Shown here: one piece after another, positions 28,340-37,825 of the stretch
Numbering within the stretch: position 1 is the first letter of the stretch
Layout of the letters: the number at the start of each line of letters is the position of its first letter
Source of the DNA: Stenotrophomonas bentonitica
GTDB lineage: Bacteria; Pseudomonadota; Gammaproteobacteria; Xanthomonadales; Xanthomonadaceae
Direction: 5' to 3'
Length of the DNA stretch: 64,000 bases
Assembly (NCBI RefSeq): GCF_002887735.1
Contig: NZ_PKQP01000004.1
Location: 248,001 to 312,000, forward strand
Notes under the pieces: model-generated
Told to the model about the DNA's origin: nothing
What the model saw: the letters and a program-made list of their open reading frames with translations, nothing else
The model's database searches: none
Made by a program: the position numbers and the translations under genes

Positions 28340-29533
28340 ATGCACGATACCCTCCACCTGCGCCGATGCCGCACCCTCTACCTCGAGCCCCGACAGCAGA
28401 CCTCCTTCGATCTGCGCGCGCTGGTATCCGGTGGTACGGGCATGACCCTGCGCAGTGTCTGGACGGCGCTGGCACCGCACCTGCCGGCGCCGGTCGAGCT
28501 CAATGAGTCACAGGTGCTGCTGCTGGGACGTCTCGACCCGGAGCGATGGGAGCCACGGCCCGCCGGGGAAGATGACAGCGATCTGCGCTACCTGCTGGCG
28601 CATGGGCTGGTCCAGGCACAGGGCGCAGATCGCGACGCGTTGGCTGAACGTGAAGCGCAGCTGCGGCAGGTGCCGTGGTGGGGACCTGCCGCGATGCTCC
28701 ATTGGCAGGGCCGCTGGCAGGGCCAGGACAGCGTGAAAGCCCTGGAATCGGCGGGACTGCACACCGCGGCGGGGCTGCGTGCACACCTTGGGCCGCCACC
28801 GCCCGCGTTGGCTCCCCACGCAGGAGAACCTCGCCACCTGCCACGCCAGCCCGAGGAGGCGTTCGACCGCAGCCTGCGCGAGCGCAGCACCTGCCGCAAC
28901 TTCGATACGGCGCAGCCACTGCCGCTGGCCGAGCTGTCACGACTGCTGCAGCGCACCCTGGCTGAAACTGGACGGCAGGTGGTCGAAGAAGACGCGGTGT
29001 TTCTCAAAAAGAACGTACCGTCCGCCGGGGGCCTGCATCCCACCGAAGCGTATCTGCTGGTGCAGCATGTCGAGGGTCTCCAGGCGGGTCTGTATCACTA
29101 CGATCCTGCCTCGCACGGCGTGTCCGCCCTGCCTTCCGATGCGCGGTCCATGGCAGAGCTGGCGGCGTTGTTCACCGCAGGCCAACACTGGTTTGCCGAT
29201 GCGCCGGTGCTGATCGTGCTGGCACCCCGGTTCGCCCGCACCTACTGGAAGTACCGCCACCATCCCAAGGCCTACCGCGCGGTGATCCTGGATGTTGGTC
29301 ACATCTCGCAGCTGCTGCTGACCTGCGCGACCGAACAGGGCCTGGGGGCCTTTGTTACGGCCGCGATCAACGAACAGGATATCGAGCAGGTGCTCGGCAT
29401 GGACCCCATGCAGCTCAGTCCGCTCGCCGTGTGTGGCGTAGGCTGGCGGGCACAGCAGATGTCGACCTCGGAGTTCGACCCCGGCGGTCAGGTGTGGACG
29501 CCGGTACTCACTGCCGAGCCGCCATCCGGGTGA
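28340..29533 (+). CDS. SagB-like FMN dehydrogenase, putative peptide maturation enzyme
   Basis: A 397-residue protein: an N-terminal family-specific region (about 1-180) opening LHLRRCRTLYLEPRQ, then a nitroreductase/SagB oxidoreductase domain. FMN-type motifs are RSTCRNFD (near residue 184) and PSAGGLHPTEAY (near residue 230). The C-terminal half has YWKYRHHPKAYRAVILDVGH. SagB proteins oxidise azolines to azoles; no YcaO cyclodehydratase is seen nearby, so the chemistry here may differ. The layout matches the TIGR04511-type enzyme beside the same peptide and cyclase. Start 28340 is chosen by alignment; no clear ribosome site. Confidence 0.78.
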   Translation: MHDTLHLRRCRTLYLEPRQQTSFDLRALVSGGTGMTLRSVWTALAPHLPAPVELNESQVLLLGRLDPERWEPRPAGEDDSDLRYLLAHGLVQAQGADRDALAEREAQLRQVPWWGPAAMLHWQGRWQGQDSVKALESAGLHTAAGLRAHLGPPPPALAPHAGEPRHLPRQPEEAFDRSLRERSTCRNFDTAQPLPLAELSRLLQRTLAETGRQVVEEDAVFLKKNVPSAGGLHPTEAYLLVQHVEGLQAGLYHYDPASHGVSALPSDARSMAELAALFTAGQHWFADAPVLIVLAPRFARTYWKYRHHPKAYRAVILDVGHISQLLLTCATEQGLGAFVTAAINEQDIEQVLGMDPMQLSPLAVCGVGWRAQQMSTSEFDPGGQVWTPVLTAEPPSG

Positions 29534-29534
29534 C

Positions 29535-31523
29535 TCACCCCGCCTCGAAATCCACCAGCACCGCCCCATCGCCCACCTGATCCCCGGCCTTGACCCGGTA
29601 ACCCTGCACGGTGCCATCGGCCGGTGCCTGCAGCGTGTGCTCCATCTTCATCGCCTCCAGCACCAGCAACGGCGCGCCGCGTTTGACCGCCGTGCCCGGT
29701 GCCACCAGTGTGGCAACGATACGGCCCGGCATCGGCGCGACCAGGCTGCCGGCATCGGCGACGGACTGGTCCGCTTCGCTGACCGGATCATGCAGGGTGA
29801 AGCGCTGCACGCCCTCGCTGCCGAACAGGTACAGCTCGTTGCCGTCGCGGATGACGGTGGCGCGGTGCAGCTGCTCGCCGATCTGTACGCGAAGTGCATC
29901 ACCGTCCAAACCACCGCTGCCCGCGAGCGCGTTGCCGTCCATGTGGACGGTCCACTGTTCGCCCGCGCCCGCGCCCTCCACGGTGACGCTGCGCTGCGCG
30001 CCCCGGTGCTCCAGCGTCAGCGCGCGTGCAGCGGCCGCGCCGAGGCGCCAGCCGTCCTGGGCCTGCCACGGCGAGTGCGGGTCACGCGCATCACGGCGGG
30101 CGGCTTCGCTGGTGGCCACGCCGGCAATCGCGGCCAGCGCCAACAGCGCCGGATCACTGTCGCCGTCGTTGAGAGCCAGGGCGGCCTGCTCGCGCTCGAT
30201 CAGCGCGGTGTCCAGCTTGGCCTGGGTGAACGAATCGGTCATCACCAGCCGGCGCAGGAAGGCGGCATTGGTGGTCACGCCGACCACTTCGCACTCGGCC
30301 AGGGCCTGCTGCATGCGGCGCAGCGCGGCGTCGCGGTCGACATCCCAGACGATCAGCTTGGCGATCATCGGGTCGTAGAACGGGGTGATCGCATCGCCCT
30401 GCTCGACACCGGCGTCCACGCGCACGTGCGCGGTGTTGGCCGGCAGGCGCAGGTGGCGCAGGGTGCCGGTGGAGGGCAGGAAACCGCGGTCGGCATCTTC
30501 GGCGTACAGGCGGGCTTCCAGTGCATGCCCGCGGATCTGCAGCTGATCCTGCTGCAGCGGCAGTGGCTCACCGCTGGCCACGCGCATCTGCCATTCCACC
30601 AGGTCGGTGCCGGTGATGCACTCGGTGACCGGGTGCTCCACCTGCAGGCGGGTGTTCATTTCCATGAAGTAGAAATCGCCATCGGGGCCGGCGATGAACT
30701 CCACCGTGCCCGCGCCGACGTAGTTGACCGCGCGCGCGGCATCGACGGCGGCCTTGCCCATCGCCGCGCGGCGCTCGGGCGTCATGCCGGGGGCAGGCGC
30801 TTCTTCGAGCACCTTCTGATGGCGGCGCTGCACCGAGCAGTCGCGCTCGAACAGGTACACCACGTTGCCGTGGCTGTCGCCGAATACCTGGATCTCGATG
30901 TGGCGCGGGCGCTCGACATACTTCTCGACCAGCACATGTGCGTTGCCGAAGGCGGACTGCGCTTCACGCTGGCAGCTGGCCAACGCCTCGGTGAAGGTGG
31001 CGCTGTCATCCACGCGGCGCATGCCCTTGCCACCGCCGCCGGCGCTGGCCTTGATCAACACTGGGTAGCCGATGCTGTCGGCCTGCTTGCGCAGGAACTC
31101 GGGGATCTGCTCGTCGCCGTGGTAGCCCGGGGTCAGCGGCACGCCGGCCTGCTGCATCAGCGCCTTGGCCGCGCTCTTGTCGCCCATCGCGCGGATCGCC
31201 GCCGCAGAGGGGCCGATGAACACGATGCCCGCCTCGGCGCAGGCCTGCGCGAAGCCGGCGTTCTCCGAGAGGAAGCCGTAGCCAGGATGGATCGCCTGCG
31301 CGCCGGTGCGGCGGGCGGCGGCCAGGATGGCGTCGCCGCGCAGGTAGCTCTCGCGCGCCGGCGCCGGGCCGATCGCGATGGCCTCGTCGGCCAGGCGCAC
31401 GTGGCGCGCGTTGCGGTCGGCGTCGGAGTACACCGCCACGGTGGCGATGCCCAGGCGCTGGCAGGTAGCGATGACGCGGCAGGCGATTTCGCCACGGTTG
31501 GCGATCAGGATCTTGGTGAACAT
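29535..31523 (-). CDS. liuD: 3-methylcrotonyl-CoA carboxylase, biotin-containing alpha subunit
   Basis: Carboxylates biotin for 3-methylcrotonyl-CoA conversion in leucine breakdown. The 662-residue protein has an N-terminal biotin carboxylase (ILIANRGEIACRV at residue 5; ATP-grasp GGGGKGMR). The C-terminal biotin domain contains EAMKMEHTL with the biotinylated Lys. The 31523 ATG puts the signature at the N-terminus as usual. It is the last gene of the liu operon, 55 bp after the beta subunit, and its end nearly touches the convergent SagB-like gene. Substrate is inferred from the neighbours. Confidence 0.92.
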   Translation of the reverse strand: MFTKILIANRGEIACRVIATCQRLGIATVAVYSDADRNARHVRLADEAIAIGPAPARESYLRGDAILAAARRTGAQAIHPGYGFLSENAGFAQACAEAGIVFIGPSAAAIRAMGDKSAAKALMQQAGVPLTPGYHGDEQIPEFLRKQADSIGYPVLIKASAGGGGKGMRRVDDSATFTEALASCQREAQSAFGNAHVLVEKYVERPRHIEIQVFGDSHGNVVYLFERDCSVQRRHQKVLEEAPAPGMTPERRAAMGKAAVDAARAVNYVGAGTVEFIAGPDGDFYFMEMNTRLQVEHPVTECITGTDLVEWQMRVASGEPLPLQQDQLQIRGHALEARLYAEDADRGFLPSTGTLRHLRLPANTAHVRVDAGVEQGDAITPFYDPMIAKLIVWDVDRDAALRRMQQALAECEVVGVTTNAAFLRRLVMTDSFTQAKLDTALIEREQAALALNDGDSDPALLALAAIAGVATSEAARRDARDPHSPWQAQDGWRLGAAAARALTLEHRGAQRSVTVEGAGAGEQWTVHMDGNALAGSGGLDGDALRVQIGEQLHRATVIRDGNELYLFGSEGVQRFTLHDPVSEADQSVADAGSLVAPMPGRIVATLVAPGTAVKRGAPLLVLEAMKMEHTLQAPADGTVQGYRVKAGDQVGDGAVLVDFEAG

Positions 31524-31578
31524 GGTGGTCTCGTTGCGCGGGCCAGGGGCGGCGGTGCCAGGCGGCACCGCCCGTGCA

Positions 31579-33189
31579 TTACATGCGGAACACGCCGAAG
31601 TCGGTCTTCTTCGCCGGGGCGTTGAGGCTGGCCGACAGCGCCAGGCCCAGCACACGACGGGTGTCGGCCGGATCGATCACGCCGTCATCCCAGAGCCGGG
31701 CGCTGGCGTAGTAGGGGTGGCCCTGCGATTCGAACTGCGCGCGGATCGGCGACTTGAAGCCGTCCTCTTCCTCGGCCGACCACTGCCCGCCCTTGGCTTC
31801 GATGCCATCGCGCTTGACCGTGGCCAGCACGCTGGCGGCCTGCTCGCCGCCCATCACGCCGATGCGTGCGTTCGGCCACATCCACAGGAAGTTGGGCGAG
31901 TAGGCGCGGCCGCACATGCCGTAGTTGCCGGCGCCGAACGAGCCGCCGATCACCACGGTGAACTTGGGCACCTTGGCGCAGGCCACGGCCATCACCAGCT
32001 TGGCCCCGTCCTTGGCGATGCCGCCGTGCTCGTACTTGCGGCCGACCATGAAGCCGGTGATGTTCTGCAGGAACACCAGCGGAATGCCGCGCTGCGTGCA
32101 CAGTTCGATGAAGTGCGCGCCCTTCAGCGCGGACTCGGAGAACAGGATGCCGTTGTTGGCGATGATGCCCACCGGGTAGCCGTGCAGATGCGCGAAGCCG
32201 GTGACCAGCGTGTTGCCGTAGCGCGGCTTGAACTCATCGAAGCGTGAATCGTCGACCAGGCGCAGGATCACTTCGCGCACGTCATAGGGCTTGCGCGTGT
32301 CGGCCGGAATCACGCCGTACAGCTCGTGGGCCGGATGCCGCGGTTCCACCGGGGCCTGCACCGCCAGCGCCGGCTCGGGCTTGCGCCAGTTGAGCTGGGC
32401 GATGATCGCGCGGACCCGGGCCAGCGCCTGCAGGTCGTTGTCGGCCATGTGGTCGGCCACGCCGGAGATGCGCGTGTGCACATCGGCACCGCCCAGTTCT
32501 TCTGCGGTGACCACTTCACCGGTGGCCGCTTTCACCAGCGGCGGGCCGCCGAGGAAGATGGTGCCCTGTTCGCGCACGATCACCGTTTCATCGCTCATCG
32601 CCGGCACGTAGGCGCCACCGGCGGTGCAGCTGCCCATCACGCAGGCGATCTGCGGGATGCCCTGCGCGGACAGGTTGGCCTGGTTGTAGAAGATGCGACC
32701 GAAATGGTCGCGGTCCGGGAACACCTCGTCCTGCAGCGGCAGGAACGCACCGCCGGAATCCACCAGGTAGATGCAGGGCAGGCGGTTCTGCTCGGCCACT
32801 TCCTGCGCGCGCAGATGCTTCTTGACCGTCATCGGGTAGTAGGTGCCACCCTTGACCGTGGCATCGTTGGCCACGATCACGCACTCCACGCCCGAGACCC
32901 GGCCGATACCGGCGACGACACCCGCGCTGGGAATCGGATCGCCATACATGCCATGCGCGGCCAGCGGGGCGATTTCCAGGAACGCGCTGCCCGGGTCGAG
33001 CAGGGCATCGATGCGGTCGCGCACCAGCAGCTTGCCGCGTGCGGTGTGCTTGGCGCGCGCTGCTTCGCTGCCGCCCAGCGCGGTCTGCGCCAGGGTGGCG
33101 CGCAGGTCGTCGACCACCGCCTGCAGCGCGGCGCGGTTGGCCTCGAAGGTGTCGCTGCCCGGTTGCAGCTGGGTGCTCAATACGGTCAT
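31579..33189 (-). CDS. liuB: 3-methylcrotonyl-CoA carboxylase, carboxyltransferase beta subunit
   Basis: Transfers the carboxyl from biotin to 3-methylcrotonyl-CoA. The 536-residue protein has the two crotonase-like halves of acyl-CoA carboxyltransferases. Visible are [19 protein letters not shown] near residue 50, the acyl-CoA oxyanion region [12 protein letters not shown], and [16 protein letters not shown] with [16 protein letters not shown] in the second half. It lies 10 bp after isovaleryl-CoA dehydrogenase and before the alpha subunit, all on the minus strand, which supports leucine catabolism over propionyl-CoA carboxylation. Confidence 0.93.
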   Translation of the reverse strand: MTVLSTQLQPGSDTFEANRAALQAVVDDLRATLAQTALGGSEAARAKHTARGKLLVRDRIDALLDPGSAFLEIAPLAAHGMYGDPIPSAGVVAGIGRVSGVECVIVANDATVKGGTYYPMTVKKHLRAQEVAEQNRLPCIYLVDSGGAFLPLQDEVFPDRDHFGRIFYNQANLSAQGIPQIACVMGSCTAGGAYVPAMSDETVIVREQGTIFLGGPPLVKAATGEVVTAEELGGADVHTRISGVADHMADNDLQALARVRAIIAQLNWRKPEPALAVQAPVEPRHPAHELYGVIPADTRKPYDVREVILRLVDDSRFDEFKPRYGNTLVTGFAHLHGYPVGIIANNGILFSESALKGAHFIELCTQRGIPLVFLQNITGFMVGRKYEHGGIAKDGAKLVMAVACAKVPKFTVVIGGSFGAGNYGMCGRAYSPNFLWMWPNARIGVMGGEQAASVLATVKRDGIEAKGGQWSAEEEDGFKSPIRAQFESQGHPYYASARLWDDGVIDPADTRRVLGLALSASLNAPAKKTDFGVFRM

Positions 33190-33199
33190 GGCAGGGCCC

Positions 33200-34363
33200 T
33201 TACTTGGTGCGCTGGAACAGTTCGCGGCCGATCAGCATGCGGCGGATCTCCGAGGTGCCGGCGCCGATTTCATACAGCTTGGCATCGCGCCACAACCGTC
33301 CGGTCGGGTACTCGTTGATGTAGCCGTTGCCGCCCAGGATCTGGATCGCCTGGCCGGTCAGCCAGGTGGCCTTCTCAGCCGAATACAGGATCGCGCCGGC
33401 TGCATCCTGGCGCGTGGTGCGGCCCTGGTCGCAGGCGCGTGCCACCGCGTACACATAGGCGCGGCAGGCGTTGAGGCCCACGTACATGTCGGCCAGCTTG
33501 GCCTGGATCAGCTGGAAGGTGCCGATCGCCTCGCCGAACTGCTTGCGCTCGTGCACGTACGGCATCACCACGTCCATGGCCGCAGCCATCAGGCCGAGGG
33601 GGCCACCGGAGAGCACCACGCGCTCATAGTCCAGACCGGACATCAGCACCTTGACGCCACCACCGACCACGCCAAGCACGTTGGCTTCGGGTACTTCGCA
33701 ATCCTGGAAGACCAGCTCGCAGGTGTTGGAGCCGCGCATGCCGAGCTTGTCCAGTTTCTGCGCCGTGGAGAAGCCCTTCATGCCCTTCTCGATCAGGAAT
33801 GCGGTGATGCCCTTGGCGCCGCCATCCGGATCGGTCTTGGCATAGACCACCAGCACATCGGCATCCGGGCCGTTGGTGATCCACATCTTGTTGCCGTTGA
33901 GTACGTAGTGATCACCGCGCTTGTCCGCACGCAGCTTCATCGAGACCACGTCCGAGCCGGCGCCCGGTTCGCTCATCGCCAGCGCGCCGACCAGCTCGCC
34001 GCTGCACAGGCCGGGCAGGTAGCGCTTTTTCTGCTCTTCGTTGCCGTTCTTGCGCAGCTGGTTCACGCACAGGTTCGAGTGCGCGCCGTAGGACAGCGCG
34101 ATCGCACCGGAGGCACGCGAGATCTCTTCCATCGCCACCACATGCGCGAGGTAGCCCATGCCGCTGCCGCCGTATTCCTCTTCCACCGTCAGGCCGAGCA
34201 GGCCCTGCTCGCCGAGCTTGCGCCACAGCGCATTGGGGAACAGATTCTCTTCGTCGGCCTGGGCCGCCAGCGGCGCGATTTCAGCGGAGGCAAAATGGGC
34301 CACGCTCTGGCGCAGCAGGTCGATCTCTTCACCGAGATCGAAGTTCATGGTCGGGACGTGCAT
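33200..34363 (-). CDS. liuA: Isovaleryl-CoA dehydrogenase
   Basis: FAD enzyme that oxidises isovaleryl-CoA to 3-methylcrotonyl-CoA and passes electrons to ETF. The 387-residue protein has the acyl-CoA dehydrogenase signatures [13 protein letters not shown] (about residue 135) and [23 protein letters not shown] near the C-terminus. The catalytic Glu would lie in the [11 protein letters not shown] helix, as in isovaleryl enzymes. The ATG at 34363 is preceded by GGAG at 7 bp, favouring it over the internal ATG five codons on. First gene of the operon, divergent from a TetR gene. Confidence 0.93.
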   Translation of the reverse strand: MHVPTMNFDLGEEIDLLRQSVAHFASAEIAPLAAQADEENLFPNALWRKLGEQGLLGLTVEEEYGGSGMGYLAHVVAMEEISRASGAIALSYGAHSNLCVNQLRKNGNEEQKKRYLPGLCSGELVGALAMSEPGAGSDVVSMKLRADKRGDHYVLNGNKMWITNGPDADVLVVYAKTDPDGGAKGITAFLIEKGMKGFSTAQKLDKLGMRGSNTCELVFQDCEVPEANVLGVVGGGVKVLMSGLDYERVVLSGGPLGLMAAAMDVVMPYVHERKQFGEAIGTFQLIQAKLADMYVGLNACRAYVYAVARACDQGRTTRQDAAGAILYSAEKATWLTGQAIQILGGNGYINEYPTGRLWRDAKLYEIGAGTSEIRRMLIGRELFQRTK

Positions 34364-34472
34364 GGGCGACTCCGCAACAACAAGGGATGGGACGCGCCGG
34401 GAGGGATGGACGGGCTGACAGGGCCGTCCCGCGGGCGATGTACCCCCAGCGTAGCCGGGTTCGACAAAGAAG

Positions 34473-34503
34473 TGAACACAAATTCAAAAATTGAACATAG
34501 AAT
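34473..34503. promoter_or_regulatory. A/T-rich dyads and tetR -10 box in liuA-tetR gap
   Basis: Two overlapping dyads are visible: TGAA-N6-TTCA (34473-34486) and TTCAA-AAA-TTGAA (34483-34495). They are directly followed by TAGAAT (34498-34503), 6 nt before the tetR ATG. This is a likely operator overlapping a leaderless tetR promoter, and it could also control liuA. Confidence 0.5.
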
Positions 34504-34509
34504 CAACAA

Positions 34510-35115
34510 ATGGCCTATAAACGCTCCGCCCTGATGGAAGAACGCCTTGCCGGCGCCCGCGAACGCATCCTGCTGGCAACCCGTGCGCTGGTGGCGGCCG
34601 GTGGCTACCGCAACGCCCCGGTGACAGCGGTGGCGGCCGAAGCCGGCGTGTCCACCGGGCTGATCTACCGGCACTTCCCCTCCAAGGCCGAGCTGTTCGT
34701 GGAGGTGCTGACCGCCGCGGTGGACCACGAACTGCGCATCTTCGAGGCGATCGCGGCCGAGCCGCTGCCCGCGCCGGAGCGCCTGCGCCGGGCGATCACC
34801 GCCTTCGTGCGGCGCGCGCTGGCCGGCCCTGGGCTGGCCTATGCCTTCATCGCCGAGCCGGTGGATCCGGAAGTGGAAGCCGAGCGCATCCGTTGCCGCC
34901 GTCTGTTCGGCGATGTGTTCCGGCGCATCGTCGCCGATGGCGTCGAGGCAGGCACTTTCCCGCCGCAGGACACGCATGTCGCGGCGGCCTGCATCGTCGG
35001 CGCGTTCACCGAGGCACTGGTCGGCCCGACCGCGCTCAGCCGCGACGCGCACGGCGACGAAGATGCGCTGGTCGAGTCGATCTGTGTTTTCTGCCTGCGA
35101 GCCGCGGGCGCCTGA
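34510..35115 (+). CDS. TetR-family regulator, probable repressor of the liu operon
   Basis: A 201-residue TetR-type regulator. The helix-turn-helix is AVAAEAGVSTGLIYRHFPSK (about residues 38-57); the C-terminal ligand domain is helical and not specific enough to name a ligand. It is divergent from liuA, and dyads lie in the shared gap. In other proteobacteria the liu genes are usually under a MerR-type LiuR, so a TetR regulator here is a different solution. A role in sensing an acyl-CoA is inference. Confidence 0.85.
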   Translation: MAYKRSALMEERLAGARERILLATRALVAAGGYRNAPVTAVAAEAGVSTGLIYRHFPSKAELFVEVLTAAVDHELRIFEAIAAEPLPAPERLRRAITAFVRRALAGPGLAYAFIAEPVDPEVEAERIRCRRLFGDVFRRIVADGVEAGTFPPQDTHVAAACIVGAFTEALVGPTALSRDAHGDEDALVESICVFCLRAAGA

Positions 35116-35229
35116 GTCGCACCGATGCTGCATTGCGACACCCGGCGGTCGCTTGCGCAGCGCCGCCGACGCTGGTCATACTCGGCCGACAAGCCGTGGT
35201 CCAACGACTACCAGCCAGGGGTATAGAGA

Positions 35230-35748
35230 GTGCGGAATTACGACCTCGAGTTCCTGAAACGCTTCTCCATGGTCATCGCGCTGCTGATGGCCATCACACT
35301 CGGCCTCATCATCTTCGCGGCCTACCTGCATACCAGCATCCCCCCTGAAGTCTCGCCGATGGCGGCCAAACGCACGGAACAGCGCATCGCGCCGGCCGGT
35401 GCGGTGTACGCCGGCAGTACCGGTGCCGCCGCCCAGGCGGCTGCCCAGGCCGCCGCGCTGGTCAAAGCCGCCTCGCAGGTCGCCTACGGTGGCACCACCG
35501 ACGGCAAGGTGATCTACGACAACCTCTGCACCGCCTGCCATACCAATGGCGTCGGCAAGGCGCCGACGTTGGATCACGGGCATTGGGATGCGCGCATCGC
35601 CCAGGGCAAGGACACGCTCTACAAGCATGCGGTGGAGGGCTATACCGGCCCGGACGGTGGCATCATGCCGCCCAAGGGCGGTAATCCGGCGCTGACCGAG
35701 GAGCAGATCCATGCCACGGTTGATTGGATGCTGGCCAACCTGAAATAA
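35230..35748 (+). CDS. Cytochrome c5-type membrane-anchored cytochrome
   Basis: A 172-residue protein with one N-terminal membrane anchor (about residues 12-33, MVIALLMAITLGLIIFAAYL) and an Ala-rich linker. The single c-type haem domain has CTACH at about residue 99, and the Met ligand is in IMPPKGGNP. It is a probable periplasmic electron carrier to a terminal oxidase. It starts at GTG preceded by CAGGGGTATAGAGA. A good terminator follows. Confidence 0.9.
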   Translation: MRNYDLEFLKRFSMVIALLMAITLGLIIFAAYLHTSIPPEVSPMAAKRTEQRIAPAGAVYAGSTGAAAQAAAQAAALVKAASQVAYGGTTDGKVIYDNLCTACHTNGVGKAPTLDHGHWDARIAQGKDTLYKHAVEGYTGPDGGIMPPKGGNPALTEEQIHATVDWMLANLK

Positions 35749-35772
35749 CGGCTTTGCCGGATCAGGTCACCG

Positions 35773-35800
35773 ACGCCGCCGAAGGGCGGCGTTTCACTTT
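35773..35800 (+). terminator. Terminator after cytochrome c5 gene
   Basis: Perfect 8-bp stem ACGCCGCC / GGCGGCGT with GAAG loop, then TTCACTTT. Confidence 0.7.
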
Positions 35801-35842
35801 ATATGGTTAGCCTTGTCGCACTTCCCTGGAGTCCTGCTTCCG

Positions 35843-37288
35843 ATGCGCCGTACCCCCCTCGTGTTCGCTCTCGCGCTGGCGTTGTCCGGCGCGGTCCATG
35901 CCGCCCAGCCGCAGCCCGCTACCTCGCCGCAGGTGCGCCCGGCGCCGACCCCGTCGGCCACGGTCACCCTGACCGCGCCGCCCACCGACTGGCGCACGCT
36001 GGATGGCCAGCAGGTCCGCATCGCCGCGCCGCTGACCCTGGCCGGCAGCGATGGCCTGTCGCGCTTCGGTGAGCTGACCGTGGCCTTCGGCGGCCGCCTC
36101 TGGCAGCCGAGCGAAGTGGCCGCGCCCGGCACCGCGGGGCACGCGCAGGTGGTGGCCGACAACCTGCATCGCCGGCTGGTGCTCGACGATGGCAGCGACG
36201 CCCGCGACCCCGGCCTGGTGGCCTACCTGCCGGCGGCGGCGAACCTGCGCACCGGCATGGTCCTGCGCAATGTGGAAGGCGTCGTCCGTATCGATCCCAA
36301 GGGCAACACGCGTCTGCAGGTGACCCGCCCGCTGAGCCTGCCGGCGCTCGAGCGCCCGGCAGTCCCGGTGGTGGCTGGCGCCCTGCACGTGGCCGCGTTC
36401 AATCTGGAGAACTTCTTCAATGGCGACGGCCAGGGCGGTGGTTACCCGACCCTGCGTGGTGCGCGCACCCTGGCCGAACACCAGGCGCAGAAAGCCAAGC
36501 TGGTCGCCACCATCAACGCCCTGGGTGCCGATGTCGCCGCGCTGATGGAACTGGAGAACGATGGCTACGGCCCGCAGTCGGCGATTGCCCAGCTCGTCGA
36601 TGCGCTCAATGCGGACCGGGGCCAGGGTGCCGACTGGCGTTTCATCAACGCGAAGCAGGGCCCCGGTGACAACCCGATCCGGGTCGGCATCATCTACCGC
36701 GCCACGCGCGTGACCCCGGTCGGCGCCCCCGCCGTGCTGGAGAAGGAGCCCTTCGGCGAACGCAGCCGCGTGCCGCTGGCGCAGGCCTTCCGTGCGGGCA
36801 AGGGCGCACCGTTCGTGGTCGTGGCCAATCATTTCAAATCCAAGGGTTGCTCGGAAGCGACCGGCGCCGATGCCGATCAGAAGGACGGCCAGGCCTGCTG
36901 GAATGCCACCCGGATCGCCTCGGCCACGCTGCTGGACCAGTGGCTGGCGACCGACCCGACCGGTGCCGGCACCCGCGATGCGGTGCTGCTGGGCGACTTC
37001 AACGCCTACGCCATGGAAGATCCGATCCGCACCCTACACGCCGCCGGCTGGCGCGATGCGTTCGCCGTGGCGAAGGTCGAACGGCCTTACAGCTACGTCT
37101 ACAACGGCATGACCGGCCGGTTGGACCATGCGCTGTTGAGCCCGGGCATGGCCAAGCGCCTGCGCGCGGCGGCCGAGTGGCACATCAATGCCGATGAAGC
37201 CGACGATGTCGGCTACCGCGACCGCAACGAAGCGGGCCCGTGGCGCAGCTCGGACCATGATCCGCTGCTGCTGGGGTTTGATCGCTGA
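35843..37288 (+). CDS. Secreted endonuclease/exonuclease/phosphatase-family protein (ExeM/NucH-like)
   Basis: A 481-residue exported protein: signal peptide MRRTPLVFALALALSGAVHA, then an N-terminal beta domain. The phosphoesterase domain starts around residue 180 (HVAAFNLENFFNG). Metal/catalytic motifs are ALMELENDGYG, VVVANHFKSKG, LLGDFNAYAMED and the final SSDHDPLLL. This is the DNase I-like layout of extracellular nucleases such as ExeM/NucH. Likely substrates are extracellular DNA or phosphate esters. Start 35843 is chosen for the signal peptide. Confidence 0.87.
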   Translation: MRRTPLVFALALALSGAVHAAQPQPATSPQVRPAPTPSATVTLTAPPTDWRTLDGQQVRIAAPLTLAGSDGLSRFGELTVAFGGRLWQPSEVAAPGTAGHAQVVADNLHRRLVLDDGSDARDPGLVAYLPAAANLRTGMVLRNVEGVVRIDPKGNTRLQVTRPLSLPALERPAVPVVAGALHVAAFNLENFFNGDGQGGGYPTLRGARTLAEHQAQKAKLVATINALGADVAALMELENDGYGPQSAIAQLVDALNADRGQGADWRFINAKQGPGDNPIRVGIIYRATRVTPVGAPAVLEKEPFGERSRVPLAQAFRAGKGAPFVVVANHFKSKGCSEATGADADQKDGQACWNATRIASATLLDQWLATDPTGAGTRDAVLLGDFNAYAMEDPIRTLHAAGWRDAFAVAKVERPYSYVYNGMTGRLDHALLSPGMAKRLRAAAEWHINADEADDVGYRDRNEAGPWRSSDHDPLLLGFDR

Positions 37289-37303
37289 TCCTGCATCGTC
37301 ACT

Positions 37304-37678
37304 TCATCGCCAGTAGTAGCGTTCGATCCGGAAGGTGGCGCGGCACCCGTTGTCGACCCAAAGGTCGCTGTGGTCCTGGCCCCAGTCGCGGCCGAACTCG
37401 CACGGCGAGCGCGAATCCCGACTGATCAGGTGCACCGTGTCTTTTGCCGAAATCTGTACGTTGCAGCGTTGGAAACGGTGGTCACTACTGTGGCAGCTCA
37501 CCACCTCTGAATCCGGTCGGTCGCCCCCAACGGGATACGCGGGGGGATAGGTCGGGTAATTGGATGGTGGCGGGTAGGCCGGTGCGGTGAAATCAGGGAA
37601 TCCCCCCAGGCTCGCACAGCCGCCCAAGGCCAGGCATGCCAGTGATGTCAGGAGTCGCGCAGAGGATGGTCGTGTCAC
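37304..37678 (-). CDS. DUF3011 lipoprotein
   Basis: A 124-residue protein with a lipoprotein signal ending LALGGC (Cys near residue 21), then a Pro/Tyr-rich stretch (PAYPPPSNYPTYPPAY). The DUF3011 core follows, with three pairs of landmarks: VVSCHSSDHRFQRC, VHLISRDSRSPCEFG and DLWVDNGCRATF. DUF3011 proteins are small Cys-containing envelope proteins without a known function. It ends 15 bp from the convergent nuclease gene. Confidence 0.82.
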   Translation of the reverse strand: MTRPSSARLLTSLACLALGGCASLGGFPDFTAPAYPPPSNYPTYPPAYPVGGDRPDSEVVSCHSSDHRFQRCNVQISAKDTVHLISRDSRSPCEFGRDWGQDHSDLWVDNGCRATFRIERYYWR

Positions 37679-37825
37679 AGGAGGCTTCCTGGCCAGTGGA
37701 GACCCGCGAGTCTATGTAGTGGGGTCCACGATCTGGCAGGTGCGAATGTGATCTCCGTCGGCGTATCAATCGAAACATCGCGTCGCGACTGCGCGGTTTG
37801 TTGCGTCAATGAGGCTGGTCGCTGC

